A stretch of DNA of 64,000 nt from an uncultured Paracoccaceae bacterium (GCA_947488175.1 CANKYO010000004.1:310001-374000), one strand, 5' to 3'. Counted from the stretch's first letter, positions 19,512-29,044 are shown. The notes: generated by a model not told the origin, from the sequence alone. Made by a program: numbers and translations.

Positions 19512-19757
19512 GGTCATCTCCAGTAGACCCGGCCATGACGGATTCACACCGCCCCAGACCGCTCAGTTCCAAAAGAGACGTTACCGTCGCTACGTAAACA
19601 CGTGTGCGTTGACTGCTACTCGGCCAGAGGCGCGTGCGTTGGCGTCTATAACCGCGCATTTGGGGCAAGTTGGGATTCGGATCAAGAGGGAAAATGCATC
19701 GCATTGAAAATTCATAACTGCATGGACGACAACGCATAACTCGGGCTAGTCAGGCCC
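19512..19757. promoter_or_regulatory. Long divergent leader region of odc and rluE
   Basis: 246 bp between the leftward odc start and the rightward rluE start. The odc-proximal part is GC-rich and could fold; the rluE-proximal part is AT-richer (19690-19745). Ornithine decarboxylase genes of alphaproteobacteria are known to carry a structured 'speF' leader RNA. I could not verify its consensus here. Confidence 0.4.
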
Positions 19758-20300
19758 ATGGCCCGCATGATCCTGTTCAACAAACCTTTCGGCGTCCTGT
19801 CGCAGTTCACAGACGCGCGAAGCCCGTCACCACGGCCCACCCTGTCGGCCTATATCGACGTGCCCGGCGTCTACCCCGCAGGCCGATTGGACCGGGATAG
19901 CGAGGGGCTGCTGGTCCTGACCGATGACGGTAAATTGCAGGCCAAAATCGCAGACCCCAAACACAAGCTGACCAAAACCTACCTTGTGCAAGTCGAAGGG
20001 GCGCCAACTGACGCCGACCTCCAGCCACTCCGCGACGGGATAACGCTGAAAGACGGCCCGACACGCCCCGCCAAGGTCCGGCTAATCGACCCACCTACCC
20101 TTTGGGAGCGTGACCCACCCGTCCGCTTCCGCAAATCCGTCCCGGATACGTGGATCGAGATCACAATCAGCGAAGGCCGCAATCGGCAGGTCCGCCGGAT
20201 GACCGCCCATATCGGCTTTCCCACATTGCGGCTGGTGCGCTGGCGGGTCGGATCATGGACATTGGACGGCTTGCCTCACGGCACATGGCGCGATGCATGA
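19758..20300 (+). CDS. rluE: 23S rRNA pseudouridine synthase, RluE type
   Basis: 180 residues, no S4 domain, which fits the short RluE/RsuA-family enzyme. Isomerises uridine in rRNA (U2457 of 23S in E. coli). The catalytic aspartate is Asp45 in [19 protein letters not shown]. Other family motifs are [15 protein letters not shown] at the start, [23 protein letters not shown] and [15 protein letters not shown]. Stands alone with no clear operon partner. Confidence 0.93.
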   Translation: MARMILFNKPFGVLSQFTDARSPSPRPTLSAYIDVPGVYPAGRLDRDSEGLLVLTDDGKLQAKIADPKHKLTKTYLVQVEGAPTDADLQPLRDGITLKDGPTRPAKVRLIDPPTLWERDPPVRFRKSVPDTWIEITISEGRNRQVRRMTAHIGFPTLRLVRWRVGSWTLDGLPHGTWRDA

Positions 20301-20393
20301 CTGCGCCAGATTGTCCTTTTGACATTTCTGACTAAAATAATCAGATAAAGCGCATCAAAGACCTACCGCGCTTCGATCAAGACACAGGATACC

Positions 20394-20639
20394 ATGGCCA
20401 AAACACCCAACCCCTGCATCGATGTCTGCAAATACAAGCGGCAGGGCCATTGCATCGGGTGCGGCATGACCAAGGCGCAGAAGTCGCTCTACAAATCGCT
20501 CAAGAAACCCGGTCACAAGGCCGCGTTCGTGGACATGCTGATCAAACAGCAGGATGCGCTCGGCAAATATGCCCATTGGCGCAATGCCTATGCGAAAAAA
20601 TGCGCCAAGAAAGGCGCATCTCTTCCAACAGGCCTCTGA
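20394..20639 (+). CDS. DUF1289 family small cysteine-rich protein
   Basis: 81 residues. The N-terminal half has the DUF1289 cysteine pattern C-x3-C-x7-C-x2-C (NPCIDVCKYKRQGHCIGCGMT), a probable small metal or Fe-S site. The C-terminal half is very basic (Lys/Arg-rich, YAKKCAKKGAS). AGGA precedes the ATG. Usual length for the family is 60-90 residues. Function unknown. Convergent with the Dps gene, stop codons 2 bp apart. Confidence 0.88.
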   Translation: MAKTPNPCIDVCKYKRQGHCIGCGMTKAQKSLYKSLKKPGHKAAFVDMLIKQQDALGKYAHWRNAYAKKCAKKGASLPTGL

Positions 20640-20641
20640 CA

Positions 20642-21112
20642 CTAAGTCAGGTGCGACCGCAGCATCCAGGCGAATTTCTCGTGCGTTTGGCCACGCGCAA
20701 TGCACAGATCCTCGGTCAGCGTATCACCATGCTCTGCGGCCAGCTCGCCCGCTGCGGCCAGTGTCGCGGCCAGGGTTTCCTGTGCCACCTGCATCGCCTT
20801 GATCATGGTCTTGTCGTCAGTCTTGCCATCATGTTCGGCCACCTTGGACCGCTTCAGCATTCCGGCCAGCATCCCCTCGGCATGGGCATCCAGCGCCTTG
20901 ATCCGCTCCGCCAGATCATCCTGGGCCACAAAATGGTCCTCATAGATCTCCTGAAACAGCGCATGCAGCGGGCCAAATGCCATACCGGTCACGTTCCAGT
21001 GGAAATTCTGCGCCAGCATGGTGGTGACAGCGGTTTCCGCCACGCATTGGTTCAAGGCTTCGGCAATGGCGCCCTGTGCCGACGGGCTCAGATCAGATGC
21101 AGTCTGGGTCAT
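20642..21112 (-). CDS. dps: Dps-family ferritin-like DNA-protection protein
   Basis: 156 residues from the ATG at 21112 (AGGAGAGGG upstream); a start 18 codons earlier gives a non-family N-terminus. Forms a 12-subunit iron-storing shell that protects DNA from Fenton chemistry. The ferroxidase residues at subunit interfaces are visible in NFHWNVTGMAFGPLHALFQEIYEDH and DDLAERIKALDAHAEG. The C-terminal helix ends THEKFAWMLRSHL. The N-terminal tail is short and not Lys-rich, so strong DNA binding is uncertain. Confidence 0.93.
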   Translation of the reverse strand: MTQTASDLSPSAQGAIAEALNQCVAETAVTTMLAQNFHWNVTGMAFGPLHALFQEIYEDHFVAQDDLAERIKALDAHAEGMLAGMLKRSKVAEHDGKTDDKTMIKAMQVAQETLAATLAAAGELAAEHGDTLTEDLCIARGQTHEKFAWMLRSHLT

Positions 21113-21175
21113 GGATGTCCCTCTCCTGTTGTATGAATTTGGCTGGCGGCGGCTGGCTTGCCCCAAGGTAACAAA

Positions 21176-21538
21176 TCAGGCGGCGGCGTGAAGATGCTGC
21201 GCCGCCTTGCAGAACAAAAAATGCATCGCGGATGCCTTTTCCCGCGACATTCGGCTGAGCAAGGCAAAGCGATAGCGATCCGTATCGCCCTGCCGGATTG
21301 CATCAAAGATATTATCCAACCACGCTTCGTCAAATGAACGCTCGACCGCGCCCGGCTCATAAAACCGCAAGCGGCGGCCAATGGCAGTGGGCAGCGCATC
21401 AATCAATGCTGTCATGGGGTCATCCGTACTGCCCCGCGCCAGACGGGCACGCCTGCCCGCCTTGCGCAACACGGCGTTTGGCTGCGGCACGGGGGCATCA
21501 GGCAAAGAAACAGTACGGGCAAGTGCAGTGTGCGACAT
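21176..21538 (-). CDS. Hypothetical protein, 120 residues
   Basis: Not recognised. The first ~45 residues are basic and probably flexible (RKAGRRARLARG). The rest looks like a compact helical domain (FDEAWLDNIFDAIRQGDTDRYRFALLSRMSREKASAMHFLFCKAA) rich in Arg, Met and aromatic residues. The start is preceded by AGGA. Codon use fits the genome, which argues for a real gene. It is downstream of an unshared promoter and 63 bp before dps on the same strand, so they could be co-transcribed. Confidence 0.6.
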   Translation of the reverse strand: MSHTALARTVSLPDAPVPQPNAVLRKAGRRARLARGSTDDPMTALIDALPTAIGRRLRFYEPGAVERSFDEAWLDNIFDAIRQGDTDRYRFALLSRMSREKASAMHFLFCKAAQHLHAAA

Positions 21539-21708
21539 CAGCGAATCCTATTTCCGACCAATATAGTCAGATTTGAACCCCTGCCAAGAGAAATGCACAC
21601 ACAGGCAAGCGGCACCCGATCGCCCGGCAATCGTGATTTGCCAATTGATGTGCCCCCGATATTGTCACCTCGGGTGACGCTGCGTCACCGCGCATTGGAG
21701 GATGCAAG

Positions 21709-22596
21709 ATGAACCGGATGACCGCCAAGGATTTCGATCAGGAACTGCTCGACCTTTATGACTTCTACGCACATGGCAAGATCACCAAACGGGAATTTCT
21801 GGACCGCGCGGGCAAATTCGCCGTGGGCGGGGTGACCGCCGCCGCCTTGCTGACAATGCTCAGCCCCGATTATGCGCTGGCCCAGCAGGTCTCGTTCAAC
21901 GACCCTGATATTGTGCCCGAATACATCACCTACCCCTCGCCCAACGGCCATGGTGAGGTCCGCGGCTATCTGGTCAAACCTGCCAATGCCACCGGCCCCC
22001 TGCCCGCCGTCCTCGTTGTCCACGAAAACCGCGGACTCAACCCGTATATCGAAGATGTCGCCCGCCGTGTGGCCAAGGCCGGTTTCATGGCCCTGGCCCC
22101 GGACGGGCTGACATCCGTGGGCGGCTACCCCGGCAATGACGCCGAAGGGCGCGATTTGCAGCGCACCGTGGATGGAACCAAGCTGATGAACGACTTCTTC
22201 GCCGGGTTCGAACATCTGCTGGCCCGCGATGACAGCACCGGAAAGGTGGGCGCGGTAGGCTTTTGCTATGGCGGCGGGGTCTGCAACGCGCTGGCGGTGG
22301 TCTATCCGGAAATGGCAGCCTCGGTTCCGTTCTACGGACGACAGGCCGCCGCGGCGGACGTGCCGAAAATCGAGGCGCCGCTCCTGTTGCATTTCGCCGC
22401 CCTTGACGACCGGATCAACGCAGGCTGGCCAGATTACGAGGCCGCGCTGATCGCCAATGACAAGGTGTTCGAGGCGCATATCTACCCGGACGTGAACCAC
22501 GGGTTCCACAATGACAGCACGCCGCGCTATGACGAAGCCGCGGCAGAACTGGCCTGGGAACGGACAATCGCCTGGTTCAACACCTATCTGGTCTGA
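21709..22596 (+). CDS. Exported dienelactone hydrolase family protein
   Basis: 295 residues. Alpha/beta hydrolase of the dienelactone hydrolase family (YghX-like). The nucleophile is a cysteine in [15 protein letters not shown]; the Asp is in [12 protein letters not shown] and the His in DVNHGFHND. The N-terminus is long: about 25 helical residues, then [22 protein letters not shown], which resembles a Lys-Arg variant of a Tat signal. ALAQQ follows as a likely cleavage site, so the protein is probably periplasmic. Substrate unknown. RBS GGAGGATGCAAG precedes the ATG. Confidence 0.9.
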   Translation: MNRMTAKDFDQELLDLYDFYAHGKITKREFLDRAGKFAVGGVTAAALLTMLSPDYALAQQVSFNDPDIVPEYITYPSPNGHGEVRGYLVKPANATGPLPAVLVVHENRGLNPYIEDVARRVAKAGFMALAPDGLTSVGGYPGNDAEGRDLQRTVDGTKLMNDFFAGFEHLLARDDSTGKVGAVGFCYGGGVCNALAVVYPEMAASVPFYGRQAAAADVPKIEAPLLLHFAALDDRINAGWPDYEAALIANDKVFEAHIYPDVNHGFHNDSTPRYDEAAAELAWERTIAWFNTYLV

Positions 22597-22603
22597 CCCC
22601 GCA

Positions 22604-22625
22604 GGATGGGTGATTTCACCCATCC
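22604..22625 (+). repeat. Small palindrome, copy 2 (terminator-like hairpin)
   Basis: Perfect 10-bp stem GGATGGGTGA / TCACCCATCC with a 2-base loop, 7 bases after the dienelactone hydrolase stop. It shares the GATGGGT/ACCCATC core with the palindrome at 1969-1994. No T-run follows. Confidence 0.6.
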
Positions 22626-22710
22626 CACACCTCCCCCATTGACCAATGTCAACCGCGCCCCGGCGCGGCACCGCTATCATGCGGCCATCGCAACCAATTG
22701 ATGGAGACGC

Positions 22711-23046
22711 ATGATGACTGATGCCCAGACACCCGACAAAGAAACCGTGGTTGAAGAAATCAAGGTCGACGGCAAGAACCTCGTCGACCGGGTCAAGGAA
22801 TTCGCCAAGCAAGGCAATGTGCGGCGCATGCGGATCATCGCGGATGACGGTGACGTGTTTCTCGACACCCCGCTCAATATCGGCCTTGTGGTCGGCGGGG
22901 TGGTGACACTCGCAGCCCCGTGGCTTGCCATCCTCGGTGCCATCGCGGCGCTTGTGTCACATGTCAAGATCGAGGTGGAGCGTGACGCTGACACGTCTGA
23001 AACCACCACCGATGGGGAAACCAAGACACCGGAACCAACCGCCTGA
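22711..23046 (+). CDS. DUF4342 domain protein
   Basis: 111 residues; starts ATG-ATG, so the start is uncertain by one codon (GGAG upstream). EEIKVDGKNLVDRVKEFAKQGN followed by VRRMRIIADDGDVFLDTPL and a hydrophobic segment (LVVGGVVTLAAPWLAILGAIAALVSHV) matches DUF4342. In many bacteria that domain is paired with UBA/EF-Ts-like helices. The tail is Thr/Glu-rich and probably disordered. Likely membrane-associated through the single long hydrophobic stretch. Function unknown. Confidence 0.85.
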   Translation: MMTDAQTPDKETVVEEIKVDGKNLVDRVKEFAKQGNVRRMRIIADDGDVFLDTPLNIGLVVGGVVTLAAPWLAILGAIAALVSHVKIEVERDADTSETTTDGETKTPEPTA

Positions 23047-24108
23047 TCAGGCGACCGGGATCAGTTCCGACTGATCCCGGATGATCCGGTCAATCTCGGC
23101 CCGCGCAAATTCCGCCAGGATGGCCTGATCATCCCGCGCCTGCCCCGGCGGCAGATCCAGATCGCCCAGCACGATGATATTCTCGTCATTCACCAGATTG
23201 GCGGGGCCGGTATAGTTGTAACTGCCAACAATGGTCAGCGCGTCGTCAATCACCATCAGCTTGTGATGGATCTTGCGCACACCCGTGCCGGTCTTGTTGC
23301 GATGCAGGGTAACATCACCCTCGACCAGCGTATCCTTTGACGCCCATTTCTGGTTTGCCTGCCTGCGGTCCAGCACCCCCTGCACCGCCAACCCCTTCTG
23401 GCGGGCATTCACCAGCGCATCGTCGATCCCGGATGACTGGGCAAAGGTGAAAACCGCAAAATCAATCCGGGTCTCGGCCTTGATCATCTGCTTGATGAAT
23501 TCCATCTCCGGCGCGTGGTCGGGCGCAAAAAGCGGCTTGGTCCGCACACCACTGACAAAATGCCCTTCCAGCGGCTTGCGCGGCGTCTCAAGGCTGCGCT
23601 TGCCGAAAATACCTTTGCGCATCTGGGCAAACTCGCGGCGGTATTCGCGGGCGACCTCCACATCATCCAGGATCACAATATGGTTGAGGTTCTTGGACAC
23701 CCCGGTCGTGGTAAAATTGGTCGACCCGGTCAGCAGGGCGGACCTGTCGCGCACAATAAATTTCTGGTGAAAAATGGCCGGATTGTAATCCGCCTTGGCA
23801 TCCACCCCCACCCGCAGGATCAGGGTCAGCAACTCGCGGTTCAACTCCTGCAGACCCAACCCGTCGCCCTCGGGTGTCTTGCGTTCGCGCAGGTAATCCT
23901 GCTCCAGAATGACCCGCACATGCACACCCCGCCTGCGTGCGGCAATCAGCGCATCAGCAATCGGGCGGTGGTCCAATTCCTGCACCGACACCAGCAACTC
24001 ATCCTCGGCAGCATTGATGAAATCAATGATCGGGGCCTCAAGATCATCCGGCGCGCCAAGCGCCGCAGGCCCCATGAACAGCGTAATCGCGCCAACGGAA
24101 ACGGGCAT
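23047..24108 (-). CDS. Phospholipase D-like protein with two HKD motifs
   Basis: 353 residues from the ATG at 24108, which has a strong GGAGGT RBS; upstream in-frame codons are not needed. Two phosphodiesterase motifs, HQKFIVRD...LTGSTNF and HHKLMVID...IVGSYNY, the paired HxKx4D arrangement of phospholipase D, cardiolipin synthase and Nuc-type nucleases. There is no signal peptide or transmembrane helix, so it is cytosolic, and the overall look is closer to nuclease/backbone-hydrolase members than to cardiolipin synthases. Substrate (lipid or nucleic acid) not decidable. Its upstream region holds a phased CCGAC array. Confidence 0.85.
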   Translation of the reverse strand: MPVSVGAITLFMGPAALGAPDDLEAPIIDFINAAEDELLVSVQELDHRPIADALIAARRRGVHVRVILEQDYLRERKTPEGDGLGLQELNRELLTLILRVGVDAKADYNPAIFHQKFIVRDRSALLTGSTNFTTTGVSKNLNHIVILDDVEVAREYRREFAQMRKGIFGKRSLETPRKPLEGHFVSGVRTKPLFAPDHAPEMEFIKQMIKAETRIDFAVFTFAQSSGIDDALVNARQKGLAVQGVLDRRQANQKWASKDTLVEGDVTLHRNKTGTGVRKIHHKLMVIDDALTIVGSYNYTGPANLVNDENIIVLGDLDLPPGQARDDQAILAEFARAEIDRIIRDQSELIPVA

Positions 24109-24252
24109 CAAAATACCTCCATACTCAAAATATGGGGGCAAGCGTGGCAGCGACGCGCGATTCGAACAAGTGCGGTGCATTCACCTGATGGCAAGGGTCA
24201 CGGCGCTACAACGCCAATACGTTAACAAGACCTATCGTCAACGCGCGAAGGG

Positions 24253-24296
24253 GTCCGACGTTTTGCCGACGCAAGTCCGACGCATCGCCGACAGTC
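24253..24296. repeat. Tandem 22-bp repeat; CCGAC every 11 bp
   Basis: Two direct copies of a 22-bp unit share GTCCGACG and GCCGAC at the same offsets. As a result the pentamer CCGAC starts at 24255, 24266, 24277 and 24288, exactly 11 bp apart, alternately preceded by T and G. Placement about 145 bp upstream of the PLD-like start suits a regulator-binding array. Confidence 0.6.
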
Positions 24297-24354
24297 AAAT
24301 CTTAGCGTAAGTGACTGATAACATGGCGCGTTTCAGGATGTCGCAACCAAACAA

Positions 24355-24385
24355 GAAAAAACCGCCCGCTGGTAAGGCGGGCGGT
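24355..24385 (-). terminator. Rho-independent terminator of pntAB
   Basis: On the minus strand a perfect 9-bp stem ACCGCCCGC / GCGGGCGGT with a 7-base loop is followed directly by six T residues. It lies 23 bases after the pntB stop. Confidence 0.9.
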
Positions 24386-24408
24386 CCATTTACCAGCTGT
24401 CAACCGGC

Positions 24409-25926
24409 TCAGTCGATCTTGGGCAGCAGCGTATCAAGGCTCGCCTTGGCATCGCCATAGAACATCCGCGTGTTGTCCTTGAAAAACAGCGGGTTCTCGA
24501 TGCCTGAATACCCCGTGCCCTGCCCGCGCTTGGATACGAACACCTGCTTGGCTTTCCAGCATTCCAGCACCGGCATGCCGGCGATAGGGCTGTTGGGGTC
24601 GTCCTGTGCGGCCGGGTTCACGATGTCATTGGACCCGATGACAATGGCAACATCCGTATTCGGGAAATCATCATTGATCTCGTCCATCTCCATCACGATG
24701 TCATAAGGCACCTTGGCCTCGGCCAGCAGCACGTTCATATGGCCCGGCAAACGGCCCGCCACAGGGTGAATGGCAAAGCGCACAGTCTTGCCCTTGGCTC
24801 GCAGCTTCTTGACCAGTTCGGCCACAGCCGTCTGCGCCTGTGCCACAGCCATCCCGTAGCCGGGAATGATGATGATGCTGTCAGCCTCGTTCAGGGCCGT
24901 AGCAACGCCATCAGCATCAATCGCCACCTGCTCACCTTCCACAGCCATCTGCTCACCGGCAGGGCCGCCAAAGCCTCCCAGGATGACACTGACAAAGGAC
25001 CGGTTCATCGCCTTGCACATGATATAAGACAGGATGGCACCAGACGACCCGACCAAGGCACCGACAACGATCAACAGATCATTGCCAAGGCTGAACCCGA
25101 TCGCCGCCGCCGCCCAGCCGGAATAGCTGTTCAGCATCGACACAACGACAGGCATATCCGCCCCGCCAATGCCCATGATCAGGTGATAACCGATGAAGAG
25201 GCCCGCCAGCGTCAGCAGGACCAGCGCCCAGGACCCGCCACCGGTCAGATAGACAAAGAGCAGCAGCACCGACAAAGCCGCCGCAGCCGCATTCAGCAAA
25301 TGCCCGCCCGGCAGTTTCTTGGCACTTGTGTCCACCTGAAACGGCAGCTTCGAAGACGAACCCGCCAGCTTGGCATAGGCAATCACCGACCCGGTGAATG
25401 TGACCGCACCAATCCAGATGCCGAGCACCAATTCAACACGAAGAATACCAATCTCGACACTCGACTTCTTGGCGATCAGCTGACCAAAGGCGCTCAGCCC
25501 GTCATAGGCCTCTTTCGGCAGCCCAATCGCCGTGATGCCATCATCGCCCACAACACCCAAAACCTGACCGTTGGCCTCATAAATCCCGCCGATATAATTG
25601 ATCATGATATCGGCGTTGAAGCCCACAAAGACGGCAGCCAGACCCACCAGTGAGTGCATGATCGCCACAAGCTCCGGCATCTGGGTCATCTCGACCTTTG
25701 TGGCCAGTTGATACCCCACAGCCGCGCCCAACGCGATCAGGATGATCGAAACAATCCCCAGACCGGACCCAGGCCCGATCAGCGTGGCAAAGACCGCAAT
25801 CGCCATCCCGACGATGCCATACCAGACCGCGCGCTTGGCGCTTTCCTGCCCCGACAGACCGCCCAGCGACAAGATGAAAAGAATACCCGCGACAACATAG
25901 GCCGCAATCGTGAATGCATTTTCCAT
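24409..25926 (-). CDS. pntB: NAD(P) transhydrogenase subunit beta
   Basis: 505 residues, start preceded by GAGGAAC. With PntA it forms the proton-translocating transhydrogenase that uses the proton gradient to make NADPH from NADH. The N-terminal part holds a run of transmembrane helices ([19 protein letters not shown], then several more to about residue 290). The C-terminal NADP-binding domain III has the [10 protein letters not shown] dinucleotide loop and [20 protein letters not shown], with [24 protein letters not shown] near the end. It is 13 bp after pntA in one operon, ending in a strong terminator. Confidence 0.97.
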   Translation of the reverse strand: MENAFTIAAYVVAGILFILSLGGLSGQESAKRAVWYGIVGMAIAVFATLIGPGSGLGIVSIILIALGAAVGYQLATKVEMTQMPELVAIMHSLVGLAAVFVGFNADIMINYIGGIYEANGQVLGVVGDDGITAIGLPKEAYDGLSAFGQLIAKKSSVEIGILRVELVLGIWIGAVTFTGSVIAYAKLAGSSSKLPFQVDTSAKKLPGGHLLNAAAAALSVLLLFVYLTGGGSWALVLLTLAGLFIGYHLIMGIGGADMPVVVSMLNSYSGWAAAAIGFSLGNDLLIVVGALVGSSGAILSYIMCKAMNRSFVSVILGGFGGPAGEQMAVEGEQVAIDADGVATALNEADSIIIIPGYGMAVAQAQTAVAELVKKLRAKGKTVRFAIHPVAGRLPGHMNVLLAEAKVPYDIVMEMDEINDDFPNTDVAIVIGSNDIVNPAAQDDPNSPIAGMPVLECWKAKQVFVSKRGQGTGYSGIENPLFFKDNTRMFYGDAKASLDTLLPKID

Positions 25927-25939
25927 TGCCCTGTTCCTC

Positions 25940-27520
25940 TCAAGATTTCTGGAACATGGCGAGCATGCGCCGTGTCACAAGGAAGCCACCGAAGATATTG
26001 ATCGCCGCCATGAATATGCCAAGCGCGGCCAATATGGTGATCAGCACGCTGGTCGATCCAATCTGGATCAGCGCACCCAGGATGATGATCGACGAAATCG
26101 CATTGGTCACGGCCATCAGCGGTGTGTGCAGCGAATGGGCGACATTCCAGATCACTTGGAAGCCGACAAAGACCGCCAGCACAAAGACGATGAAATGCTG
26201 CATGAAGCTCGCTGGCATCCCCGGGATCATCCCGATGCCAAGGATCAGTGCGGCCCCAACGGCCAGCAGCGTCACCTGATTGCGGGTTTCCGCCTTGAAC
26301 GCCGCCACTTCCTGCGCCCGCTTTTCCTCTGCCGTCAGCTCCTTGGGCAGGGCCTTTTTCGGCTGTGCCGCAATCGCGGCCACCTTGGGCGGCGGCGGCG
26401 GGAACGTGATCTCACCCTTGTGGGTGGCTGTCGCGCCCCGGATCACGTCATCATCCATATTGTGGTTGGCCACACCGTCTTTTTCCGGTGTCAGATCCGT
26501 CATCATATGGCGAATATTGGTGGCATACAGGGTCGAGGATTGCGCCGCCATCCGGCTGGGGAAATCGGTGTAACCGATGATCGTCACACCGTTGTCTGTG
26601 ACGATCTTTTCATCCTTCACAGTCAGCTTGCAGTTCCCGCCGCGTTCAGCCGCAAGGTCCACAATGACCGAACCGGGCTTCATGCTCTCGACCATATCCT
26701 TGGTCCAAAGCTCCGGCGCGTCACGGCCCGGGATCAGCGCCGTCGTGATCACGATATCCATATCCGGCGCGATCTCGCGGAACTTCGCCAACTGGGCCGC
26801 CGCGAATTCCGGCGAAGACACAGCGGCATAACCCCCTGTCGCGGACCCGTCCTGCTGTTCCTCTTCAAAATCGAGGAACACAAACTCCGCCCCCATCGAT
26901 TCAACCTGTTCGGCCACTTCGGGGCGCACGTCGAACGCATAGGTAATCGCACCCAGCGACGTGGCGGTCCCGATCGCAGCAAGCCCCGCAACACCGGCCC
27001 CAACAACCAGCACCTTGGCAGGCGGCACCTTACCGGCGGCAGTCACCTGACCGGTGAAGAAGCGGCCAAAATTGTTGCCCGCTTCGATCACCGCGCGATA
27101 ACCCGCGATATTCGCCATGGACGACAGCGCGTCCATCTTCTGCGCCCGGCTGATGCGCGGCACCATATCCATCGCGATGACGGTGGCGCCTTTCTTGTTG
27201 GCCGCCTCCATCAGCTTTTCGTTCTGGGCCGGGTAGAAGAAGGAAATCAGCGTCTGGCCTTCGCGCAAGCGCTTGACCTCGGCATCTTCGGGGGGACGCA
27301 CCTTGGCGATGATGTCAGCAGCCTTGTAAAGGGCCGCGGCAGTTTTCACGACCTCGACGCCGGCCTCTTTATAGGTGTCGTCGGAAAAGCCAGCCTTGAG
27401 GCCAGCACCCGTTTCGATCACGCAATCATAACCCAGCTTCTGCAGATCCCTGGCCGAGGCCGGGGTCATCGCGACCCGATCCTCGCCCGCAATAATCTCT
27501 TTTGGTGTGCCGATTTTCAC
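25940..27520 (-). CDS. pntA: NAD(P) transhydrogenase subunit alpha
   Basis: 526 residues, GTG start with GGGGGA upstream. The N-terminal two thirds is the NAD(H)-binding domain I related to alanine dehydrogenase: [53 protein letters not shown] and [17 protein letters not shown]. An Ala/Pro/Lys linker (near [19 protein letters not shown]) joins it to a C-terminal membrane domain with about four helices. This is the fused alphaproteobacterial/E. coli form, not the split PntAA/PntAB of Rhodospirillum. First gene of the pntAB operon; the 105-bp upstream gap must hold the promoter. Confidence 0.97.
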   Translation of the reverse strand: MKIGTPKEIIAGEDRVAMTPASARDLQKLGYDCVIETGAGLKAGFSDDTYKEAGVEVVKTAAALYKAADIIAKVRPPEDAEVKRLREGQTLISFFYPAQNEKLMEAANKKGATVIAMDMVPRISRAQKMDALSSMANIAGYRAVIEAGNNFGRFFTGQVTAAGKVPPAKVLVVGAGVAGLAAIGTATSLGAITYAFDVRPEVAEQVESMGAEFVFLDFEEEQQDGSATGGYAAVSSPEFAAAQLAKFREIAPDMDIVITTALIPGRDAPELWTKDMVESMKPGSVIVDLAAERGGNCKLTVKDEKIVTDNGVTIIGYTDFPSRMAAQSSTLYATNIRHMMTDLTPEKDGVANHNMDDDVIRGATATHKGEITFPPPPPKVAAIAAQPKKALPKELTAEEKRAQEVAAFKAETRNQVTLLAVGAALILGIGMIPGMPASFMQHFIVFVLAVFVGFQVIWNVAHSLHTPLMAVTNAISSIIILGALIQIGSTSVLITILAALGIFMAAINIFGGFLVTRRMLAMFQKS

Positions 27521-27626
27521 GGACCATCCCCCGTATTTGTGCTTGCAGTCCCCGATGGATTATAGCGCGCCATAATATTTCACAAGGGAGGGGCCGTAGC
27601 GTTCTTTTATTGTCAGACGCTAACAG

Positions 27627-28076
27627 TCACACCCAACGCCGCGTCTTTTCGCAGTAGCGGGCAAATTCAGCCCGGAATTTGCGGCGCAACCGGTCCTCTT
27701 CGGGGATGATAAAGCGCTGGGTGATCGTGAACATGAAAAGCGGGACCAGAATCAGGGCAATCGGCGCATCCCAGTGCAGGGCCAACCCCGCCAGAATCAG
27801 CGTATCGCCCAGATAGATCGGATTGCGGCTGCGCTTGAAAATCCCGCTGGTGACCAGATGGCTCGCCTCCTGATGCGGGATCACGGTCGTCTGGCGCTTG
27901 CGCATCTCGGCGATGGCCAGCAGCAGCAGCACAAGACCACCGCCCACCAGCAGTCCACCCAGCAGATCGAGGATCGGGCCACCAACACGCAACCACAAAG
28001 GCTGCACATCCGCAACAACCCAAGTCATCGCAACGGCCAGCAACAGCCAGACAGGGGGAATATCGATCCATTTCAT
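27627..28076 (-). CDS. Isoprenylcysteine methyltransferase-like membrane protein
   Basis: 149 residues if started at the ATG at 28076; ATG 28082 and GTG 28091 are also in frame, with no good RBS for any. Four hydrophobic segments and the ICMT/PEMT family tail: TSGIFKRSRNPIYLGDTLILAG, then FIIPEEDRLRRKFRAEFARYCEKTRRW, where the EE and the Arg-Tyr-Trp pattern mark the SAM-dependent site. In bacteria such proteins methylate diverse lipids or small molecules; the substrate is unknown. It stands alone after the pntAB operon on the same strand. Confidence 0.85.
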   Translation of the reverse strand: MKWIDIPPVWLLLAVAMTWVVADVQPLWLRVGGPILDLLGGLLVGGGLVLLLLAIAEMRKRQTTVIPHQEASHLVTSGIFKRSRNPIYLGDTLILAGLALHWDAPIALILVPLFMFTITQRFIIPEEDRLRRKFRAEFARYCEKTRRWV

Positions 28077-28251
28077 AGTCATCTGTCGCACATTAGATGA
28101 CTATGACCTCCACGTCATCCACCGACGCGATACAGGCAAACCGACGCTGATAGAGAGGGTCTGGTTAAGCTATAGGGTTGTTTTGCTGTGGTGTAGCTAA
28201 CGTCGGGTTTGACCTATTGCAAAGATCTATATGACCTGACACTTTTCAACC

Positions 28252-28770
28252 ATGAGGTCTGACCCCAAGCTCGACTACCCATTGTTCTTGATCGAAATTG
28301 ACCGCTCTCATGAGTTCACGGGGTACAAAGTAGTAAGAAACCGCTTTGACTTCATCGCATTTGGCAGGGTTCCAAATTCCGATAAATACTCAGACGGATA
28401 TCTCTTCGATTGCGCAGGTCGCCGCTATACCTATGAGGGAGCAGCAGGATGGCCAAGATTCAGTCCCGGGCTGTGCAAAATCCTCGATAGCCTGATTCTC
28501 CCAGGTCTTATTTCTAAGGTCGCGGAGATAGCGATCTATTTTGGGCCCCAACCAGTTTCAGTAGACGAAACCGATCTGGATGGCTTCAAGTCAACGGTCA
28601 TATCATCCATTGAGGAATACGAGCGCAAACCACAGCACCAACTCAGAATGGTAATTGCGAGTAAAGGTAGCTTTCGCGAGGTCATTAAGGGGATCGAGTG
28701 GTGGATTTATCACGGCGGTATCCGTGATCCAGACGGTCATACTGACGCTAGTCCTGAGTATCGCCCCTGA
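28252..28770 (+). CDS. Orphan hypothetical protein in a low-GC patch
   Basis: 172 residues, not recognised. Composition differs from neighbours: visibly more A/T at third positions and codons such as AGA, AGG, ATA and TTA that are rare elsewhere in the window. Readable segments are YPLFLIEIDRSHEFTGYKVV, FIAFGRVPNSDKYSDGYLFDC and WWIYHGGIRDPDGH, with many aromatic and charged residues, no signal peptide and no membrane helix. There is no clear RBS before the ATG. It looks like a soluble domain, possibly from a mobile or toxin-immunity type gene pool, but no family is claimed. Likely recently acquired. Confidence 0.6.
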   Translation: MRSDPKLDYPLFLIEIDRSHEFTGYKVVRNRFDFIAFGRVPNSDKYSDGYLFDCAGRRYTYEGAAGWPRFSPGLCKILDSLILPGLISKVAEIAIYFGPQPVSVDETDLDGFKSTVISSIEEYERKPQHQLRMVIASKGSFREVIKGIEWWIYHGGIRDPDGHTDASPEYRP

Positions 28771-29044
28771 AGTGTCATCAAACTATCATCTTGTTCGCAA
28801 ATCAAAAGCTGTCATTGGAGCACGAGCAGCGAACGTCGCAAAGTCCCGCTAAACTGACCTCCAAGGCAGAAAGGCGCGACGTCTGCGTCAGTAAGCCTTC
28901 ACCGGACTAATTGATCAATTTCCACCAAATGCGCAGCCTACAATCAAAGGCTTACAATGCTCCTGCCGACGTCAGGTCAGAACACCACGCCCCTTGCCGA
29001 TCCCGCCCGCCCCTGTAGCATCATCGCAAACGGAGGAGGCTTTC
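28771..29044. other. Low-GC to high-GC transition without a gene
   Basis: 274 bp. The first ~190 bases share the AT-rich composition of the orphan gene; after about 28965 GC rises again to the genome level. No tRNA, integrase remnant or clear direct repeat marking the edges was seen. The last bases hold the GGAGGAGG ribosome binding site of the next gene. Confidence 0.5.

Larger units (their letters stand above)
24109..24408. other. Intergenic stretch between PLD-like gene and pntB
   Basis: 300 bp with no plausible gene. It contains the leader of the leftward PLD-like gene, the phased pentamer array at 24253-24296 and the pntB terminator at 24355-24385. The remainder shows nothing I can name. 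Confidence 0.7.

Noticed and set aside
19435-19737. 100-codon frame over the odc start and leader
   Set aside because: No RBS, composition like a shadow, and it overlaps odc in another frame. A leader peptide cannot be excluded but is not supported.
25910-27565. Long open frame (over 500 codons) opposite pntA
   Set aside because: It is His/Arg/Gly-rich antisense translation typical of GC-rich shadows; pntA on the other strand is unambiguous.
28100-29044. Genomic island with attachment sites
   Set aside because: Composition is odd, but no tRNA, integrase, transposase or matching direct repeats were found at its edges.
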